A stretch of 64,000 nucleotides of DNA. Origin: Acanthamoeba sp. SK_2022b (lineage: Eukaryota; Discosea; Longamoebia; Acanthamoebidae). Each line of letters starts with the position of its first letter. Position 1 is the first letter of the stretch. Position numbers and translations under genes: made by a program. Below are positions 61,005 through 64,000 of the stretch, in pieces. The DNA lies in the NCBI GenBank assembly GCA_027943245.1, contig JANDJZ010000128.1, positions 45,524-109,523 on the forward strand, in the 5' to 3' direction. The notes under the pieces are model-generated. The model was not told the DNA's origin. It saw only the letters and a program-made list of their open reading frames with translations, and searched no databases.

Positions 61005-61326
61005 TTAATCCACTTTGTTTGATTTTGATAGTTGTGGGTGTGACTAGATCTTGCCTGGCAGTTGCATGTTGAAAAGCATAATTTTCCAGATTTTTCTCTA
61101 AATGTCAAGGCCACAAAGTGATAATTGTTCTAAGACTTAATGACCAGCCCAAATAAGACTTGGGAGATAGATGATAGGAAGAAAAAAAATGAATATTAGT
61201 AAAAGATGAAGAGATATCATTTGGCAAATTGCTCAAGTGCCGTTTCTTCTCTGGTGGGACGAAACATCTTGCCAATTTAAAACCTAAAGTGAGCACAAGA
61301 AATACATACATACACAAAGAGAGAAG

Positions 61327-61713
61327 ATGGGCTGGTTTGATGATGTTATTGGAAAGCTCAAGAACTTTTATGGGGTTGATGAGGCGCTCAACCGAGATCT
61401 CTACAACAAATGGAAGAAGAATGGTGCCCAGGGCGCATTGGTGGTGTTCACTGGTGACCATGGCCAATACGATTATATTCACAACCCAAATGCAACCAAG
61501 CCCTGGAGCAACACGCCTGTGGACCCCGACTTGGGAGCACTCACTCCACACCATTGGACAAAGGACAAAAACAACAAGGTCTTCAATTATTCCAATACTA
61601 CAACCACCACCACCTCTCCCAATGATGGCCTGATTGATTGGTGGCTCTGGGGCAGCGTGGGTGGTATTGTTGTGTTGGTACTGCTTGGACTCAAATTGAT
61701 ATCTAAGCACTGA
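61327..61713 (+). CDS. Small unknown protein with C-terminal transmembrane helix
   Basis: 128 codons from ATG at 61327. The N-terminal part is soluble and charged (MGWFDDVIGKLKNFYGVDEA), the middle has ALVVFTGDHGQYDYIHNP, and after a Thr run there is one helix (WLWGSVGGIVVLVLLGLKL) close to the C-terminus. This is a tail-anchored layout. No family was recognised. It is preceded by an A-rich leader with ATACATACATACACAAAG. Its stop overlaps the start of the next frame. Confidence 0.55.
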   Translation: MGWFDDVIGKLKNFYGVDEALNRDLYNKWKKNGAQGALVVFTGDHGQYDYIHNPNATKPWSNTPVDPDLGALTPHHWTKDKNNKVFNYSNTTTTTTSPNDGLIDWWLWGSVGGIVVLVLLGLKLISKH

Positions 61714-61898
61714 GCAAGATAACCACCACATCCAAGCCATCAGCAGCAGCAACAGCTAGTGGCAGCAGCGTCCCTTCATTATTCAGCTTCGACTTTTCTT
61801 CTGTGAAGCTGACTGACCCATCGACTTGGCAGCCCCTGATGCTCCCTGTGGGTGGTGGCCTGTTGGTGGTGTTGGTGTTTATTGTGCTGATCAAATAG
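61707..61898 (+). CDS. Small frame with C-terminal transmembrane helix, no ATG
   Basis: 63 codons open between a stop at 61704-61706 and the stop at 61896-61898. The frame is offset by one base from, and overlaps, the previous ORF. It encodes a Ser/Thr/Ala-rich stretch, then VKLTDPSTWQPLMLPVGGG and a final helix (LLVVLVFIVLIK). The only candidate start is CTG at 61710. It may be a gene with a lost start, a frameshift extension of the upstream protein, or chance. Confidence 0.3.
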   Translation, partial: ALSKITTTSKPSAAATASGSSVPSLFSFDFSSVKLTDPSTWQPLMLPVGGGLLVVLVFIVLIK

Positions 61899-61925
61899 AT
61901 AGACTGCCATTGATTTTCTTTTTTT

Positions 61926-62138
61926 TTACTGTGTGGAAGAAGTCAGTTCACCAGTGACCTCAGCCCCAGAGCAACTCATGAACTGGCCTCTGTGATCACG
62001 GCCAATTGTTCTTGTTGTTACAGGTGGCTTCCTCTTCTGTGTTGATTCTTGTTGCTTCTGCTGCTGCTGCTGCTGCTGCTTCTTGTTGCTGTTGGCTTTC
62101 ACAGATTCAGCAGGCTGCAGCTTCTTCTTTGATGGCAT
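61926..62138 (-). CDS. Small basic Gln-rich protein, unknown
   Basis: 70 codons from ATG at 62138. It opens MPSKKKLQPAESVKANSNKK, followed by a Gln run encoded by CAG-type triplets and a Lys/Arg-rich stretch. The composition suits a nucleic-acid-binding peptide. The low complexity makes it weakly supported as a real gene. Confidence 0.35.
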   Translation of the reverse strand: MPSKKKLQPAESVKANSNKKQQQQQQQKQQESTQKRKPPVTTRTIGRDHRGQFMSCSGAEVTGELTSSTQ

Positions 62139-62155
62139 TATTATTATTATTATTA

Positions 62156-62557
62156 TTATTGGGGTGGTGATATGATTAGGGCGTAGACAAGGGCTGCAGC
62201 TGCTAGGGCCAGGATGACTATTGCAGCAGGTTTAGGTTTCCTTCTGCCTCCTGGTATGCCAGGACCATGGTTGCCTGCTGGCAGCAGCTCTTCGGGACGC
62301 GTATAGTTGTCCTGCAGCTGTTGGTAGGGATAGTGGTGGTGCTCGGGCAGTGCATCATGTGGCCGTGGTGGCAGCTGGCAGGTGGGACATGCTGCAGTTG
62401 ACGCATCACTGTGGAGGCTGGGATATGGTTTCCAACAATGCTGCTCCCATGGGGTTGGACATCGACAGTAAAGACGGGCGCCTGGGCAGTGGTGGGCGCC
62501 CTGTGGGCCTGTGGGGTTGAATGCAAGCGTGCAGTGTTCATACTGGTGGTGTTGTTT
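62156..62557 (-). CDS. Cys-rich frame with C-terminal transmembrane helix, no ATG
   Basis: 133 codons open between a stop at 62558-62560 and TAA at 62156-62158, with no Met codon anywhere. The N-terminal half has eight Cys (HCPGARLYCRCP, then ACPTCQLPPRP). A Pro/His/Tyr-rich linker and a basic GGRRKPKPAA follow, then a helix (IVILALAAAALVYALI) and ISPPQ. Basic residues before a terminal helix give a convincing membrane-protein layout. A competing minus-strand frame with an ATG at 62601 (62218-62601) covers the same bases but has no membrane helix. The true start may be non-ATG, lost, or supplied by splicing. Confidence 0.4.
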   Translation of the reverse strand, partial: KQHHQYEHCTLAFNPTGPQGAHHCPGARLYCRCPTPWEQHCWKPYPSLHSDASTAACPTCQLPPRPHDALPEHHHYPYQQLQDNYTRPEELLPAGNHGPGIPGGRRKPKPAAIVILALAAAALVYALIISPPQ

Positions 62558-62604
62558 CTAAACAGGTCCTTAGATAACACCCCCCCCATATACACATACA
62601 AAAG

Positions 62605-63186
62605 ATGTCACTGACAAGATATGATGGACCAACTGGGCTCAGCTACAGCCGTGAGTGGGGCCATGATGTACAGATTCAGCGCCCAGACTCACACAAAGTC
62701 ACAGTGTCCCTGGCCATTCTGTGTGACAGCACAGGAGCCTCTGAGCAGGTGCACATCCAGTTGCCACACAAGTACAAGCATGTCATACGTGCAGTACTTG
62801 TGGGTGCCTATGGGCAGAATCAGGGACAAGTGCTCCGCTGCATCCACATCACAGGTGTTGGCCATCATCCACTGTTTCCCTCATGTCAGACTGGCTTTGA
62901 GCCCAATGAAATTGGCAAGCCCAACACCACCAGCCACAGCACCATCATGCCTGTCAATCCATCAGGCTTCCCCATCCACCAGCTACTGAATACTTGGAAG
63001 GACAGCAATGGCATATTGCTGCAGGATGTCTACATCACCCAGACCCACATCAATGGCTCTGCCATAACCAGCAATGCGCAGCTGGTGTTGGACATTGAAT
63101 TGGAGCTGGCACGCTGGACACCATGCCAACCGCAGCAAACATGGTCAAGCCTTGGGTGGAGAACAGCCCATCGGCGCCATTGGTGA
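62605..63186 (+). CDS. Unknown beta-rich protein, possible virion-type protein
   Basis: 193 codons from ATG at 62605 (MSLTRYDGPTGLSYSREWG). The body alternates hydrophobic and polar residues as in a beta sandwich (VTVSLAILCDSTG, VIRAVLVGAYG, LVLDIELELARW). The stretch up to about 63117 looks like a domain end, and the remaining 22 codons are low-quality and overlap an opposite-strand ORF. A jelly-roll penton or minor capsid fold is a guess from pattern only; no sequence family was recognised. The leader ATACACATACAAAAG precedes the ATG. Confidence 0.5.
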   Translation: MSLTRYDGPTGLSYSREWGHDVQIQRPDSHKVTVSLAILCDSTGASEQVHIQLPHKYKHVIRAVLVGAYGQNQGQVLRCIHITGVGHHPLFPSCQTGFEPNEIGKPNTTSHSTIMPVNPSGFPIHQLLNTWKDSNGILLQDVYITQTHINGSAITSNAQLVLDIELELARWTPCQPQQTWSSLGWRTAHRRHW

Positions 63187-63265
63187 GGTAGTTGTAGGTG
63201 AGCATTGCAGCCCTGCCATGGAGGGCAGCACTGATGACGTTTTCAGGAGTCACAATCATGGACAT
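63050..63265 (-). CDS. Small hydrophobic protein, unknown
   Basis: 71 codons from ATG at 63265 (MSMIVTPENVISAALHGRAA). It has a moderately hydrophobic middle (GLTMFAAVGMVSSVPAPI) and a poorly structured tail that overlaps the end of the 62605 ORF by 137 bases. An AAAAGAAGGAG leader lies just upstream of the ATG. No family was recognised. Confidence 0.4.
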   Translation of the reverse strand: MSMIVTPENVISAALHGRAAMLTYNYLTNGADGLFSTQGLTMFAAVGMVSSVPAPIQCPTPAAHCWLWQSH

Positions 63266-63480
63266 CTCCTTCTTTTATGTTAGCCAAAAAAAATGGTCAA
63301 GGATGTGTGTGTATGTGTGGGAGGGGTTAGAGAGTGATTTAGATCTTGAAGGGCAAGGGGACCAAGAATCGGCTGTCCTCAAATCTGTCCTTTGTCTGCA
63401 CTGGTAGCCCACCAAGGGAGAAGGGCAAAAGGCCTTGTGCCACACCCACATGGCAGGACCCTTTGGTCAAGGTCTGGCGC

Positions 63481-63693
63481 TTATAGCTGTCTCCACTCCT
63501 TGCGTATCTTGCACTTGAATGAAGCCACCTGCTTCTTCTCAAGTTCAGTGGAGGGTGCCAGCTGTTGGTGCACCCAGTTGAGCTCCTCTGTGAGCTGGCT
63601 GTAGTTCATCTGGGCCAGACTCTCATATTGCTTGTCTCCAAGCACACTCTTGAAAAAGTCGACATAGTCCTGCTCCAGGTCTTCAATGCTCAT
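63481..63693 (-). CDS. Small helical charged protein, unknown
   Basis: 70 codons from ATG at 63693 (MSIEDLEQDYVDFFKSVLGD). It continues as a helical, acidic then Lys-rich sequence (LTEELNWVHQQLAPSTELEK) ending KIRKEWRQL. The same frame stays open upstream to 63903, but that part is low-complexity. It resembles a small coiled-coil accessory protein; no family was recognised. Confidence 0.45.
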   Translation of the reverse strand: MSIEDLEQDYVDFFKSVLGDKQYESLAQMNYSQLTEELNWVHQQLAPSTELEKKQVASFKCKIRKEWRQL

Positions 63694-63759
63694 GGTGGTA
63701 GTAGTAGTAGTTGCAAGCAGGCAGCTCAGGAAGACCCCATGGGCAGTGCGCCAGTCTAG

Positions 63760-64000
63760 GCAGAGGTGGACACTGCGCTCTCTGGTGCTGGTGTGACACC
63801 TCTGGTGGCTGCTGCAGCCAAAGAAGACAAAGAAGCTGCTGCTGTTGTTGAAGTCATTGACCTCACAGGTGAACCCTCTGAAGAAGAAGAACAGCAACAA
63901 CAAGCAGACATCTTAAGGAGGAGGAGGAGGAGGAGGAACCAGAAGATGATGATGATGATGATGATGACTGTGTTGGTATGCTATGGGCAGAACCAATTAC
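63760..64000 (+). CDS. Acidic frame with SUMO-interaction-like motif, cut by the window end
   Basis: Open from after the TAG at 63757-63759 to the window end, with no upstream ATG. It encodes an Ala/Lys stretch, then VVEVIDLTGEPSEEEEQQQQ. The VIDLT core followed by acids is the form of a SUMO-interacting motif. After that the AGG run gives poly-Arg in this frame, whereas an alternative frame gives poly-Glu then poly-Asp, which fits the preceding acidity better. A frameshift or sequencing slip in the GAG repeat is possible. Unknown function. Confidence 0.3.

Larger units (their letters stand above)
59880..64000. mobile_element. Possible end of an integrated virus-like or Polinton-like element
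   Basis: This segment differs from the rest of the window: AT-rich stretches, no clear introns, short ORFs on both strands with overlaps, several with a single C-terminal membrane helix, and at least one broken gene. The ORF at 62605 has a beta-rich pattern that could suit a capsid-type jelly roll. No hallmark gene (polymerase, integrase, ATPase, major capsid) is visible in these 4 kb, and the right end lies outside the window, so the call is tentative. An alternative is a diverged repeat-rich intergenic region. Confidence 0.35.

Noticed and set aside
61105..61752. 215-codon leftward ORF with several hydrophobic stretches
   Set aside because: It covers the antisense of the tail-anchored ORF at 61327-61713. 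The hydrophobic look comes from reading charged and Thr-rich codons backwards. The plus-strand ORF has the better start context and layout.

Overview
The window looks like a stretch of an amoebozoan nuclear genome, most likely Acanthamoeba or a close relative. This is inferred from GC-rich, tightly packed genes with many short GT-AG introns (about 45 to 150 bases), from a receptor that fuses a periplasmic-binding-protein-like ectodomain to kinase, cyclase and kinase domains, and from the mix of typical eukaryotic genes. No rRNA or tRNA gene was recognised. Gene spans run from start to stop codon and include introns; many internal exon edges were inferred by eye from conserved motifs.

Layout. 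1-1058 (-): membrane-anchored putative glycosyltransferase, cut by the window edge. 1364-4287 (-): circularly permuted YqeH/NOA1-type organellar GTPase. 4629-6619 (+): BOD1/Shg1-domain protein with a long acidic tail. 6702-8686 (-): MFS transporter. 8921-11028 (+): cytochrome P450. 11359-13358 (-): choline-transporter-like protein. 13575-17068 (-): protein with two AMPK-type glycogen-binding domains and a PH domain. 17215-19712 (-): FLVCR-type MFS transporter. 20098-26599 (-): WDR7/rabconnectin-3 beta. 26957-29715 (+): RasGEF. 30054-30776 (-): SOSS-B/SSB1-type OB-fold protein. 30948-32295 (+): penta-EF-hand protein.

32365-37185 is a 4.8 kb DNA transposon with TTAA target duplications, terminal inverted repeats and an apparently intact four-exon transposase of about 1158 residues. 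The transposase carries an F-box-like and a SAP-like segment. The element sits in the narrow space between two convergent genes. 37233-43969 (-) is the large receptor with two substrate-binding domains, EGF-like segment, transmembrane helix, kinase, cyclase and kinase. 44459-48221 (-) POP1 and 48367-52432 (+) a DHX33-type helicase are head to head. 52727-54672 (+) is a bZIP/PAS-like protein, 54732-56614 (-) an F-box protein, and 57122-59847 (-) a sedolisin/TPP1-type protease.

From about 59.9 kb to the window end the character changes. The DNA is more AT-rich at first, introns are not evident, and short ORFs sit on both strands, some overlapping, several ending in a single membrane helix and several lacking an ATG. 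One longer gene there is broken by a stop and frameshifts. I recognise none of these proteins. The pattern fits the edge of an integrated virus-like or Polinton-like element in decay. That is inference, and it and the transposon are the best candidates for something new here.
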